NCBI GenBank assembly: GCA_905221605.1
Contig: CAJNDS010002152.1
Span: 246,001-310,000 of the forward strand
Length of the DNA: 64,000 nt
Reading direction: 5' to 3'
Source: Symbiodinium natans
Taxonomy: Eukaryota > Sar > Dinophyceae > Suessiales > Symbiodiniaceae
In this document: positions 10,101 through 21,863 of the stretch, one piece after another
Numbering within the stretch: the stretch's first letter is position 1
How the letters are laid out: each line of letters starts with the position of its first letter
Notes under the pieces: generated by a model
Told to the model about the DNA's origin: nothing
Databases searched by the model: none
Seen by the model: the letters and a program-made list of their open reading frames with translations, nothing else
Made by a program: the position numbers and the translations under genes

Positions 10101-11180
10101 CCTCGTAGGAGTAAGACCTAAGGAATCGAAGGGAATTTTGCAAACATTTAGAAAGTTTTCATTGGGTTTAGGGAGTTTAGGGCCAGGGTGTATTCCACCT
10201 GGAGGATTTCGGGTTCCGCTGTTGCAGGACTCTCCCCCGACGAGGTCTTTTGGGTCGGATGAATGTTTGCCTCCTGCATTGCTGAGCGAGTCACTTAGCA
10301 GGGTGTGAATTAACATTCCTGTAGATTCTCATGCATGGCACATCGGTTTAGGGCTTATTACCCAGACGGTAGAACGTTGTACCTTTTCTTGGTCAGCCAA
10401 AAGGGTACCTCGGTTCATGGTTAGGATCTGATATATAGAAACGTAGGTACCCTAACAAAGTGGCACTGTGTGACTTTGTCACTATGGTTACGACGGTTGA
10501 GATCCTGTGATAAGAAACCAAGGTAACCGAATTGCATTACAGGGTCTAGGTGGGAATTAATATTCCCCCCCTTGAGGGTATCACGCAGCATCAGAGAAAC
10601 TTTACGGGATCTTCTTGGAAGTTTTGCAGCTCTGCGGTTTCAGTATGTGAGTATAGACTCTGGACTTGGAAGCAGGTTTCGGGACTTGAAAGCAAGTCTT
10701 GGGATGCGCAGCCGAGGTGTTTTCCCTAAAGTGACAGCACAGCAGATGCTCCTGTCACGTCCGTCTGTGAGCCATTGCTTCACTCAGCAGACATAATGGC
10801 CTGGACATGGCTTTGCACATCAAACCGAAGGGAACGACTCGCGGTCTTCAGAATCGTTTTTGCGCAGGTGGCAAATTGCAGTGTATGAGCTTTTGCTCGT
10901 ATGGTACAGCAACGGTTGCCTACGTTGCCTCCGTTATTGCCCCACTCGCTTTCCTCTGACAGCCGAACCCTAGCCGGATTGTGCAGAGTACAAAGAAGGT
11001 AGGGTTTAGGGTTGCGGGACTGGATGTGGGCATCTAGATCAGCAAAGCGAGCAGAAAAACACAAACACTCTGCAGAACATGAGATCATATCCTGGAACCC
11101 TTAAAAGAGACCCCATAGAACCCTTTCAAGAAGCCTGAATGGAACCCGTAAAGGAACCCTAGTCTAATTCTCACAATGCT
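10101..11180. other. No gene supported; degenerate short repeats
   Basis: Short TTTAGGG-like pieces lie at 10163-10185 and 11000-11015. Two related segments of about 35 bases occur at about 10412-10452 and 10480-10535 (GGTT...GATC...AGAAAC...GGTA). A 9-bp inverted pair AGGGTACCT/AGGTACCCT is at 10404-10452. GGAACCC-like units recur at 11092-11160. No open frame here has family motifs. Confidence 0.5.
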
Positions 11181-11249
11181 CCTGTAGTGTGGTTCCAGTC
11201 TGGCGGCTTCGAGTTCTCCTAGGGAGCTCGCCAGTCCTTACCTGCTTGA

Positions 11250-11416
11250 CGCAACACCGACACCTGCTTGACGATTTTGTAGTGGATGTGTGGGACATTG
11301 TTCACAAAAAGGAGCCGATAGCACGTCCCGAAGAATGGGAGGAGATACGACCCGGTCTTGTAGACCTGAGAGTTTCAGCACAAAAAGGAACCTTCCAGTA
11401 TGGACCCCAAGAGTGA
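11250..11416 (+). CDS. Plus-strand exon candidate, unidentified
   Basis: The plus frame reads LLDDFVVDVWDIVHKKEPIA then RPEEWEEIRPGLVDLRVSAQ and KGTFQYGPQE, ending in a TGA at 11414-11416. The amphipathic, charged composition is clearly protein-like. No convincing start codon lies close upstream, so a last exon is likely. No domain recognised. It is one of the few candidates against the general minus-strand trend. Confidence 0.4.
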
Positions 11417-11567
11417 AGGTACCCCATGCCCCCCGTGCCCAATTTTGCCCAAAACCCACCTTGAGGGACAGCCAGCAAGGGATGCTCTCGCCCGGGCGAG
11501 TTACGGCATAATCCTGGCTACCTTCTACCGGCTTTACGCCCATGTTCGGAGTCAACGTCACCTGACA

Positions 11568-11653
11568 GGGTTTAGGGTTTCGACGTTTAGGGTTTAGGGT
11601 TTTAATCCCCACCCGTTTAGGGTTTAGGGTTTAGGGTTTAGGGTTTAGGGTTG
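11568..11653. repeat. Interstitial telomere-type repeat, (TTTAGGG)n, interrupted
   Basis: Two TTTAGGG runs separated by a short spacer (TTTTAATCCCCACCCG). Confidence 0.95.
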
Positions 11654-11654
11654 T

Positions 11655-11862
11655 TTCTACCATTTGGTCCTTCAGGCACCTTGCTGAAGTCATTGAAGCC
11701 TAAAGTTCCACTCGGGGCTTTTCGCACACATTCCGCCATAACAGCCTGCTTCTCCATGGATGCTTTGGCAGCTGTTGGCTCGTCGAAGCACTCATACTCT
11801 GCAGTGATCGTCACTTGAGCAAATGGATAGTCATCATAACCTGGCAGCAGGGTTGGGCGAAA
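11655..11862 (-). CDS. Exon of an unidentified gene
   Basis: The minus strand reads LLPGYDDYPFAQVTITAEYE, CFDEPTAAKASMEKQAVMAE, then CVRKAPSGTLGFNDFSKVPE and GPNG before entering the telomere-type repeat. The frame has no stop over about 70 codons and clear protein character. There is no start codon near its 5' end, so it is an internal or terminal exon. Family not recognised. Confidence 0.5.
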
Positions 11863-11924
11863 TTGTCTTCAAATGGCTAAACGATACCCGTTGGACACGG
11901 GCCGAAGGGTTAAGCCACAAATTT

Positions 11925-12265
11925 ATCTGGATAAAATCCTTGTGAACCAACCTTTCCGAGGATAAATTTTGATTTGTAGACATTAGGCTTGAGCCTCTCC
12001 GGGGGAGGCAAAAACGGACCTAAAGCATATTGAGACAGGCAAGGCCCCAGCGGATTAAATCCTCAGGCCCGACCCTTGTGCAGGACAGAGACAGACGGGG
12101 GAACATTACTCTGGATAAAATCCTGGGGCCTGACCCTGACAACAAACTGTGGATACACCTTCCATGACCGACCCAAGCAAGCATAATATGCACCCATGTT
12201 CCTGGGAGAAAATCCTAGGATCCGACAAGACACAGGCCTGATAAAAACCTCAGATCGGGATAACA
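11925..12265. repeat. Degenerate interspersed repeat around GGATAAAATCCT
   Basis: Variants of (T)GGATAAAATCCT, often followed by GGGCCTGACCC, recur at about 11929, 12052, 12113 and 12208. Spacing is near 61 bases or multiples of it, with drift. The motif is itself partly palindromic (GGAT...ATCC). Looks like a decayed tandem repeat. Confidence 0.45.
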
Positions 12266-12423
12266 TCGGCGGCTTAACCCCCCCAATTGCGGCCAAGCAT
12301 AACCAACCCCTAAACGGTAAAGTTCCGTCAGCTCAGCATGTATCACAGCATTAAGCTGTGTAAGCGTCGTTTCAGGACGAAATAGCATAAAGCATCAAAT
12401 GTTTAAAAAGCACACTCCAAACA

Positions 12424-14175
<1,752 letters not shown>

Positions 14176-14251
14176 CAATCACCGCCACTAACAGTAACGG
14201 CAACGGCAACAGCAAGACAAGGACTCTCATCCAACAGGGGGCCGTGCAAGT

Positions 14252-14827
14252 CTAGATACCTAGCCATAAGAGGCTTGTGTCCGGCTCCTCTCTTGGGGAG
14301 GGATAATGCTCTCCACAAACGTGAAAGGTGCTTGGTCCGTCCCTGCCTGATACCGGGCCTGACACATCTCGCCAGCTTGCGAAGGCGAAGACTTGCGACT
14401 CCCTTTGCTTGTTCAGAACTTGATTATTAAGCCTATGGCCGCCACCCACAAACTTTGCTCCCTTTTTCGTGCCCACTGCGATGTGCTCGATTCTCGGCGC
14501 GGCACTATGCAACTGATCGAAAAGTTGTTCGAAGTCGGGATGTTCCAAGTCGTCCTCTATGGCCTCCAAGCCAACATTGACTGGGTCATCTTGATCGATC
14601 AGGAAATATTGAATGGCGACATGGACCACGAAGATGGCGACAAGCTGCAGAAGGACGCTCTTCCACTTGTCTGGATCTTGACGACAAACTGCAATGATGA
14701 AACTGAGGACCAGAAACTCTTCAAAAGCTAGCACGATAAAGCCGCAGCCCAAACTGGAGGTCGAACGCTTGCTTTCTTGGCCGCTCTCTGACAGAGGTGC
14801 CTCTGCATCTGACTCCGAGCTACTCAT
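14252..14827 (-). CDS. Unidentified protein with hydrophobic segments, probably a first exon
   Basis: An ATG-started frame of 191 codons. The N-terminus is Ser/Glu-rich (MSSSESDAEAPLSESGQES). It is followed by two hydrophobic segments (CGFIVLAFEEFLVLSFIIAV, about residues 28-47, and VLLQLVAIFVVHVAIQYFLI, about 58-77) and an acidic stretch (NVGLEAIEDDLEHPDFEQLF). The second half (after GGGHRLN, about residue 132) loses this character, so a splice donor probably lies there. Two membrane spans suggest a membrane protein. The microsatellite cascade begins right after it. I do not recognise the family. Confidence 0.5.
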   Translation of the reverse strand: MSSSESDAEAPLSESGQESKRSTSSLGCGFIVLAFEEFLVLSFIIAVCRQDPDKWKSVLLQLVAIFVVHVAIQYFLIDQDDPVNVGLEAIEDDLEHPDFEQLFDQLHSAAPRIEHIAVGTKKGAKFVGGGHRLNNQVLNKQRESQVFAFASWRDVSGPVSGRDGPSTFHVCGEHYPSPREEPDTSLLWLGI

Positions 14828-15900
14828 GGCGCCAGGTGATGTGCCTACACACAGGAGTGCGAAGAACTCCTAGCGTGCCCTCGCTGCCGAGCCAGTGAAG
14901 CTGCGGCGACGTTGGATCGACTCTGGGTTCTTGCTAGGGCATTCTAAATTCGAGTTCCCAAATTACGGAAACCTTATTACTCACTATAAAACTCTATGAT
15001 GGCAACTTCAGTGAAATTCCTCAACAGACTGCAAACCTGCGAATCACACGTTGGACCTGCACAGCAGAGCGAAAATCCTGGATCGTAGCACCTTCTTTTG
15101 GTTTTCTTCTTTCTATGGGATGCTATCCATAACAGACGTATGTCTCAAACATGTCCTACAACAAACCCTGTTGTCGCCCTGGGCTCTGTCTTCTCTCTCT
15201 CTCTCTCTCTCCCTCTCTGTCTCTAGCTACAGTAATCCCCAAAGCCCAAAACCCAAACTCGAAACCCGAAACCCTGCACCCAAACTTCTATACCCAAAAC
15301 CCTAAACCCCACATGTAAACCCTTAAGACCGGACCTCGAGTGCAAGGTTGCAAGAGGTGTGGTCAGAAGCGGAACCGTAAGATGCAGAGCAGAAGACTCT
15401 ATAAGGATACCCCAACAAAAGGAACCACGAAGGAGACCGTAGGGAGCGTCTAGCGTTTAGGCCTTAGGGGTGCTTTGGGGTATAGATGGACCATGCTCGT
15501 GAGGACTCTGCAGCATGAACTCCACGAGTTGACTTGGTAATCAGAACAGGGTTTCTGGGTCTATTTTCGTATACATTGCAACTATGTAGGAACTACAAGG
15601 AAATGTGATTACTATTATGATTATTCTCATTATTCTCATTCTTATTGTATTCCGACCCCCGCAGTATAAAGCATTGAGACTTCCTCGATTTGAGGAGAGC
15701 TGGAACAGCCTGATCCTGATGTCATTGAGGTAGAGTCATGAGGAATCCGTCCTTCATCCATTGGCCGACTGTCTGGAGTTCCGCTGTACGGTTTAGGGTT
15801 GAGGTTGATGGCAAGATGTGGGGTTTCGATTCTTCCCTTCTCGATCCTTCAGTCCAGGCCAAACCTTCCAGTCGCTCAGGGACAAGTAAAGCTGTAGTCT
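14828..15900. other. No gene supported; CT microsatellite and degenerate CCCTAAA-like DNA
   Basis: A (CT)n tract lies at 15192-15224. A run of degenerate AACCC/AAACCC units lies at 15238-15310. A short TTTAGGG-like piece is near 15790. Open frames here are short and lack motifs. Confidence 0.5.
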
Positions 15901-15905
15901 GAACC

Positions 15906-16980
15906 TTACGGTACTAAATGCATCTGATGATGGCCTGCATTACCTTGAGGGTAGCATATGCCAGGCTCCCAGCTCAGAGGAGCCCAACACGAAGAGCTCA
16001 GTGTTGGGAACAGCCTCCACCTCCTAGGGCCATCTTTGATTCTCATGCGCTCTGTCAGAGGTGAGTCCATGAGAGTGCATGAGGGCGGGTCTTCCATGGC
16101 CTCGTCCTCCTCTTCCCGCTCTTCCCTGGCCTGCTTTGGAGCCATCTCTTCCTCCATCGCTGCCAGCACCTGCGTTTCGACAATCTGCCGAATCAGGATG
16201 CGACCCTGCACGGCTGAAATCAGCCGCGCCTTCTGGGCAGCTGCCTTTCTGGCATCGGCCGGCTTTGCAGCCTTCTCGGCCTTCTCGGCCTTCTCGGCCT
16301 TCTGGGCCTTCTGGGCCTTCTCGGCCTTGCCCTGCAGCTTGAGACGCGAAACATGGGTAAGATATGGCTTTTGAAGCGCGCGCTCTCTCTTTTCTTGCAG
16401 AGCGTTCTCTGGTGTCACTTTTGGCTGGGGCTGGCGCGGCCTTGTCAGGGTCGGGCTTTCTTCGGCGATGTCTGGGCCTTCGCACACAAAGCCCCAGGAA
16501 TCCTTCGGAAAATCATCTTTGGGGGGCCCTATGGAAGTCTCACACCAAAGTGGGCTCGTCAAACTTGTTTAGAAGCGCGCCGGTGGGAGCGACTGCGGGA
16601 CACTTGGCCACGCCTCGAATCCGGCCAATGGAAGATGACCAACATGTATCAAGAATTGGATTTCTAATGGCTTGACTTGCGACTTGCATCGCTATAGAAG
16701 GCTTCAACACAACCTTCCCTTCCTTGAGTCCCGCACTCGCGGCTGTCCCTGTCCCATCCTGAGCGCCGCCTGCGCCGGCGATGCCGCCCTTCGCGCTCAC
16801 CGTGACCTGCATCCGATGTACGCCAAGCCTTTGCTGTGGAAGCTGCGATACTTGCAAATGGAATTGGCCGCTACATTCCGCTACATCATGCTTTGCAAAG
16901 TGAACCCAATTCAGAGCGATGCCATGCGATGCCTCTGTCATCTTCGCGCAGCTCGCGCGGGCGCTTCTCCGGTTCCTCAT
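15906..16980 (-). CDS. Unidentified gene with Lys/Ala/Glu-rich repeat, split in two frames
   Basis: The first part (16980-16540, ATG at 16980) contains AKGGIAGAGGAQDGTGTAAS and SAGLKEGKVVLKPSIAMQ. The second part (about 16562-15906) contains PRQPQPKVTPENALQEKRER, a short repeat (KAEKAQKAQKAEKAEKAEKA, GCCTTCTCG units on the plus strand) and ISAVQGRILIRQIVETQVLA, then an acidic tail EEREEEDEAMEDPPSC. The frames overlap around 16540-16562, so an intron or a one-base slip joins them. A coiled-coil is likely in the Lys/Ala/Glu part. Product unknown. Confidence 0.5.
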
Positions 16981-16998
16981 GAGCCCGGGCAGATTCCG

Positions 16999-17470
16999 TC
17001 ATGGCTGCATGGGGTGAGGGTGAGAACAAGGAGCTGCCTTGGGAGGCTCCTTGGCAGCGAGTGGGCAGGATCGCCTCAGCGGTTGCCCAGATAGGTTTCT
17101 GGCGCTTGCGGCTTGCGCGCATCTGGCAGTGTCCGAGCGCAGTGGTGAGCAGATGGTCAAAGCAGCCAGGTCTGCGGCTCGCCGCGTCCTTCCCACACAA
17201 TGGGCTCCTCCTCGCAGGGCTTTCGACATACATTCCAACCCCCTTTCCGCCTTTTGCCCTAATCCGAAGGCTCCTCCTCCTTAGGCTTCTCATTTGCTGC
17301 GTCAATGAGCTCTTGGGGAATCTCCCTGCATGTGCAAGCATCCCCGTGGGAGCCCAATTTTTCAGCCCCGTGTCGAGCAGATCGGGGCGCACTCCCCGGC
17401 AATTTGCGCAGCTGCCAAGCGGGCCTGCCCAAAGCAAACGCTTCGAAGCCCTTGTCAGATGCACGACATA
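16999..17470 (-). CDS. Possible further exons upstream of the Lys/Ala/Glu-rich gene
   Basis: A minus frame reads EKLGSHGDACTCREIPQELI then DAANEKPKEEEPSD (about 17262-17375). A neighbouring frame reads RRSCPLAAKEPPKAAPCSHP at about 17010-17070. They look coding and lie just upstream of the gene at 15906-16980. Linkage is only by position. Confidence 0.3.
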
Positions 17471-17749
17471 GAACAGGATCATGATATAACAATAAAGTAA
17501 TCTATGAAATAACCGAATAAAACGACAATATAGAAATTAATATAGTGTAGTATGCCAACATAGGAACAATTTCGGGACTAGGTGCACCAAGTTGGGCTTG
17601 GGGTGTTTTGTTCTCCTTGGCCTACGTACCCGAAATAGCTTCTCGCAGCATACAGTCGTGTAGACATGTCGCGCTGCCTTTGCCAGCTTCGGGTTCAAGT
17701 GGCACCTCGATGCAAAAGTTCTTGTGCAGAGACACACAGGTTTAAGCAA

Positions 17750-17824
17750 CCCTAAACCCTAAACCCTAAACCCTGAACCCTAAACCCTAAACCCTAAACC
17801 CTAAACCCCATAAGCCCTAACCCT
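17750..17824. repeat. Interstitial telomere-type repeat, (CCCTAAA)n
   Basis: Nine to ten CCCTAAA copies with one CCCTGAA variant and a decayed right end. Confidence 0.95.
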
Positions 17825-19140
17825 TTTCCGGCAGGCGAGCCCGGCAAGAGAAGAGTTCAGGGAGCGCCTCTGATGGCCCCCAAATCATATAACACTGTCT
17901 AACATGCAAGGCACCCGCACTCTCATGCCCATTCTGTGGGTTGAGGTCAAAGGGCCACAGGTGACTTTGAATTATTGGAATCGGCTGCCCTTTGGCAGAT
18001 GTTCCAGCCCCTGGCTCGGCTTTGGGTCCAGGATGGTCCAAGTGCTTGTTGACTTTAGGACCGTAGCTGCTGGGCATTTGCATATCAAGGTGCAAAGAAT
18101 AAGCAAAGGAAGTGGGGTGTTCTCTTAGCTACCGTGCAGTACCCTGGGTCTTCTTGGCTACGCTCTCTGGGCATGAAAACTTGGGATGTGCCATGGCTGG
18201 TCATGTCAACATGCGCGGTCGGCGGCTCGAAAGCTCGCGAGCCGGGGTCTTCCCCAATCCGATGACCTTCCAACAACGTTCGAATTCAGGAGACAGGGTG
18301 CAAGGTGCGGGATGAAAAGCACAAGTTTTGGTAATCAACCAAAAACGATGCGAGGCCAGAAGCCAAGAAAAACCGAGGCCCCTGCCTCAGTCGATAAAAA
18401 TGTCGGGCAAGGGCTCAAAGCCGCCGCAGGCGACAGGCAGCCCAATTGGCACGGATGGACTCAAGGCAAAGCTACAGCTGTCGACGATGGCATTGGGGTT
18501 CCCACCTGATCAAAACAGGCGTTTCGAGAAACATGCATGGTCTTGCTGTGCCTTGCTATGCCTAGTTGCGAGGCCTCGGGCACCATTCAGATTTTGGACA
18601 GCGCACAGAACACTTCCGGAGCAGATGACTCAGCGCGCTCCATAACTGCAGTCTCGAGGCATAGGTCCCGCACTTGACGCAGCAACGATCTGTGCACGCG
18701 ATCGCAGTGAATGCCCTTGTTGTCGACCTTTCGGAAGACTCCTGCCAAAGAGGGCAAGCTCACAAAGCTCACCCGCAGGGGGTGCAGCTGCTCAACGAGG
18801 CAACAATGACAAAATGCCACGCATCCTCGACCAGGCTGCGGTAACACGTAATCCTCAATTGCCAAGCACAAGAGCTTTTGTTGAACACAAGAGGCAGCAT
18901 CTCTTCAAGCAACCCCATGCTGGGGCCAAGGTACGGGATCCAAGAAGGTATGCTTCAGGACCACCTCTTCGCGCGCAGTGACAATGCCGATAGTTCGCTT
19001 CCGTGGGTGCTTATAAGGCTACTCTTCAGGCTTGAGCTCCCACGGAGGTGAATGTAGGTACTGCTACAAAGCATATCCTAACAAACGGTAGCTGCAAGGG
19101 AGCTTGAAATTTAGAACAACCCCCCGTCTGTCAGGAGTTG
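17825..19140. other. No confident gene; one minus-strand exon candidate
   Basis: The minus frame at about 18590-18795 reads VEQLHPLRVSFVSLPSLAGV, FRKVDNKGIHCDRVHRSLLR and QVRDLCLETAVMERAESSAP, which looks coding, but no start or family is evident. Overlapping plus frames at 18328-18645 are equally open. Nothing else is supported. Confidence 0.3.
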
Positions 19141-19143
19141 AAG

Positions 19144-19530
19144 ATGCCACTGAGCTTTTCGGTCATTCCAGAAAAGATCGGACTCATTGGCAGGATCCTA
19201 CCTTGCAAGCGCCTCTGGAACCTGTCCAGGGAACGGTCCGCCGTTCAGTGTTGGGATGTGTTGGGATGTGTTGGGCTAAGGTGTCAAAACACGTTCGAGG
19301 GCCTTCTCCTGTGCATCGAGCAGGACGAGACGCTTGGAAGCTCGCGGGTCGCATTGCATGGCGACCTAGCGTGGGACCCGTGGCAGCTCGACCGGCAGCT
19401 CAACAACACTTTTTGGGCAGCGGGCCTGCATGCTGCTCCATGCATACTCCTGCCAGATGCACACCTACTCGGCATCTCGGTGCTTCATGTGCTTCTCTCG
19501 GACACACATCATGCTACCAACAGTACCTGA
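19144..19530 (+). CDS. Hypothetical plus-strand ORF
   Basis: ATG at 19144 gives 128 codons beginning MPLSFSVIPEKIGLIGRILP and including VALHGDLAWDPWQLDRQLNN. It is moderately protein-like but has no domain. A longer overlapping plus frame (19104-19727) and several minus frames compete. May be chance. Confidence 0.22.
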   Translation: MPLSFSVIPEKIGLIGRILPCKRLWNLSRERSAVQCWDVLGCVGLRCQNTFEGLLLCIEQDETLGSSRVALHGDLAWDPWQLDRQLNNTFWAAGLHAAPCILLPDAHLLGISVLHVLLSDTHHATNST

Positions 19531-19989
19531 CCACACTTTGCTTCACTGTCTCCTCGGGAGTCATGTTCAGGTTGAGCGTCGCTCTCCGCTGTAGCTTTGG
19601 GAGTGCCCAAAGGCGACTCTCCACACCGAGGCCATGTCGTATTCGCCCCAGCTTGCCTGCGAAAACCATTGGATACAAAGCCATAATCCGCCAAGGGGGT
19701 CGGGCCGCAGGCGTCTGGGTTCCATGAAGCAGCCAGCAGGCGCTCCCCACCTCTAATCCCCCTCCCCAAGATGTTGTTTCCCCCACCCCGGCCCGATATG
19801 ACCCGATCTCGGGCTTGGGTTGCCTTGCCGCTGGGCAGGCTCAGGCCGAGGCGGGTCGCGCAGCGTTAAGAGCTTTAAGAGCCGTTAACATTCAACCCAT
19901 TGGGATCTCAGCAGGGCTACCGCCCATGTCTAACATAAGCCAGGCCACGAATGAAGTCCTGAGCAGGGGTGCTCAGTCGACACACTCCA

Positions 19990-20640
19990 ACATCACGCTC
20001 TGGGGTAAGCAGTATGTGCCGCCCAAGTGCTGCAACCAGTGTTCGAGGCAGTTGGACCCTTTCCTTCTGCGCTTCGCCATCCTGAAGTGGCGTTGGAACC
20101 ACGTGCGCCACAAGCACCTCCTCTGCTCTTCAAACTGAAGATGTACTTAGCATTCTGACGGGTGTCCAGACTGTTTCCGTAGACTGTGTAGCTGCAGGTT
20201 GCCATCTCGCCACGTTCAAACTCGATCACGAATTCAGGCTCAACAGGTCCTCGGCAAGATCTGCCCTATGCCGGATGACTCAGCCGACGCCTCGACAGTT
20301 CTAGACATCGCGGCGAATGCGGCGATTGATGCTGAGGCATTCTCGATGCTTGCTGACGAAGTCGTCTGCAGTGATCATCACGACCAGAGGCCATTTAGGC
20401 ATGCCTCCCATGCGCCCCACCCTCAGCTCCGAGAGCAAAGACCTAACAGACTATAGTAGCAGACAGCTTAGTAGGGTTCGGGCAGCACACACAGAAGCAC
20501 CAGAGTCACTACAGCTGCTGTCGCCGTGGCACCGCTCCAGCGCACTGCAAAAGCTTCGGCTCACGGTTCGCAAGGCCATCATCGGAGCGCCTTCATGGCA
20601 GAGCTGCATTAAGGCCTCGGAAGGGGGAAGATGACTCAGA
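19990..20640 (-). CDS. Exons of an unidentified minus-strand gene
   Basis: Segment 20480-20640 reads HLPPSEALMQLCHEGAPMMA, LRTVSRSFCSALERCHGDSS. Segment about 20250-20380 reads SASIENASASIAAFAAMSRT, VEASAESSGIGQILPRTC. Segment about 20125-20226 reads VIEFERGEMATCSYTVYGNS, LDTRQNAKYIFSLK. Frames differ, implying introns. All three have protein-like composition; none matches a family I know. Confidence 0.4.
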
Positions 20641-21260
20641 AGTATTCTAGGCTCACTGCTTTTTTGAGACTGTCCCAAAAACGCCAAACCCCACACCCCA
20701 AACTCGAAGAGAAGGCAAAACACAACTCCGACTCAAAGTGCAACCTCTGGCCTCCAAGGCCGGCCCAGCCACCACATCTGGCGCCGGGCTGTGTGACCTG
20801 CAGCATTCAATGGTTCGGTCACGTTTCGGTGGAGGGGCGGGCCGGCCTAAGACTGCATCGATGTATAGTTCGTAGCTTTAGCGCAAAAAAGTCTCGGGGG
20901 CCGGCAAATCATGACCGCGCAGAGCCGCGTTGACCTGCCGAGTGAGAAGCAGATGGCACATGAAAAGCGGAGAGTCCTTTGTATATTGCGTATGATTTGT
21001 CACGCAGCCATACATTATACATTATTACACCTTCTAACCTTCTTCTCATCAGCAGCCTGGCTCCCGCTTGAGCCCAACGAGCTCGGGAGCTGCATGGCAG
21101 GGGGCATCATTGGCTACTGGCTTGTGCAGCTAGCGGCAGCGAAGACAAGGGGCTGACCAATGCCAGCTTGGCAGAAGAGTGCGCCAAGGGTTCAGAGTGC
21201 CAACCGCGCAAGAAGCCAGGGCTCGGGCTGGTATGCCAGGACGACCTCAGGCTGCAAGAG

Positions 21261-21760
21261 TTAGGCCATGGCCACAAAATAAATGTCTTGGCAAATCTCT
21301 GAGAAGGCAGCCTTCATTGTTGTGGTGTCAAAGGCGGGCTGGTTGAACTGAACGCCTCGGACATGGCACCATGGCACTGGCGGCCAGAACTTGGCGAAAT
21401 GATGGATGTTTGCCCTGCCAAGGAGGTGGCTCTGCTCTGCAAAGGACGTCGTATCAACCATGGTTTTGGCCTGACATGGGCAACAACACGCATGGCAGGA
21501 GCTACTGCGATGTTCACCCATCAGAGGAATGCCCTTCCTTCACCTTCCATTTGCTACAGTCTTCTCAAAGACACCAGAGGCAAGAAGCTGTTGTTCGAGG
21601 CGGAAGGTTTAGATTTCGGTGCCCGTCTTCGAACCTGCTTCTGCAAACTTGGCGAAGGGCCTCGGTAAAGGCTAGGACGCGCTCCTCGACGAGGAATTTC
21701 TCCCTCAGCGACAGAAGAACGACCGTTTGCCTCTTGACTCAGCGAAAAACAACACGCCAC
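21261..21760 (-). CDS. Exons of an unidentified gene just downstream of the JmjC gene
   Basis: Segment about 21605-21735 reads QTVVLLSLREKFLVEERVLA then FTEALRQVCRSRFEDGHRNL. Segment 21261-21465 reads TMVDTTSFAEQSHLLGRANI, HHFAKFWPPVPWCHVRGVQF, NQPAFDTTTMKAAFSEICQD and ends at a stop at 21261. The two are in different frames, implying an intron of roughly 140 bases. They lie 100-600 bases downstream of the JmjC stop codon on the same strand. Function unknown. Confidence 0.42.
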
Positions 21761-21863
21761 AGATTCATCTAGAAGGGTGCATCTGGGTGGAAACTTCCTG
21801 TCTAGACAGCGACTTGTCCAAAACTCTCACTTCACAACTTCCGACAAGAGCAGCGCGTCCGCT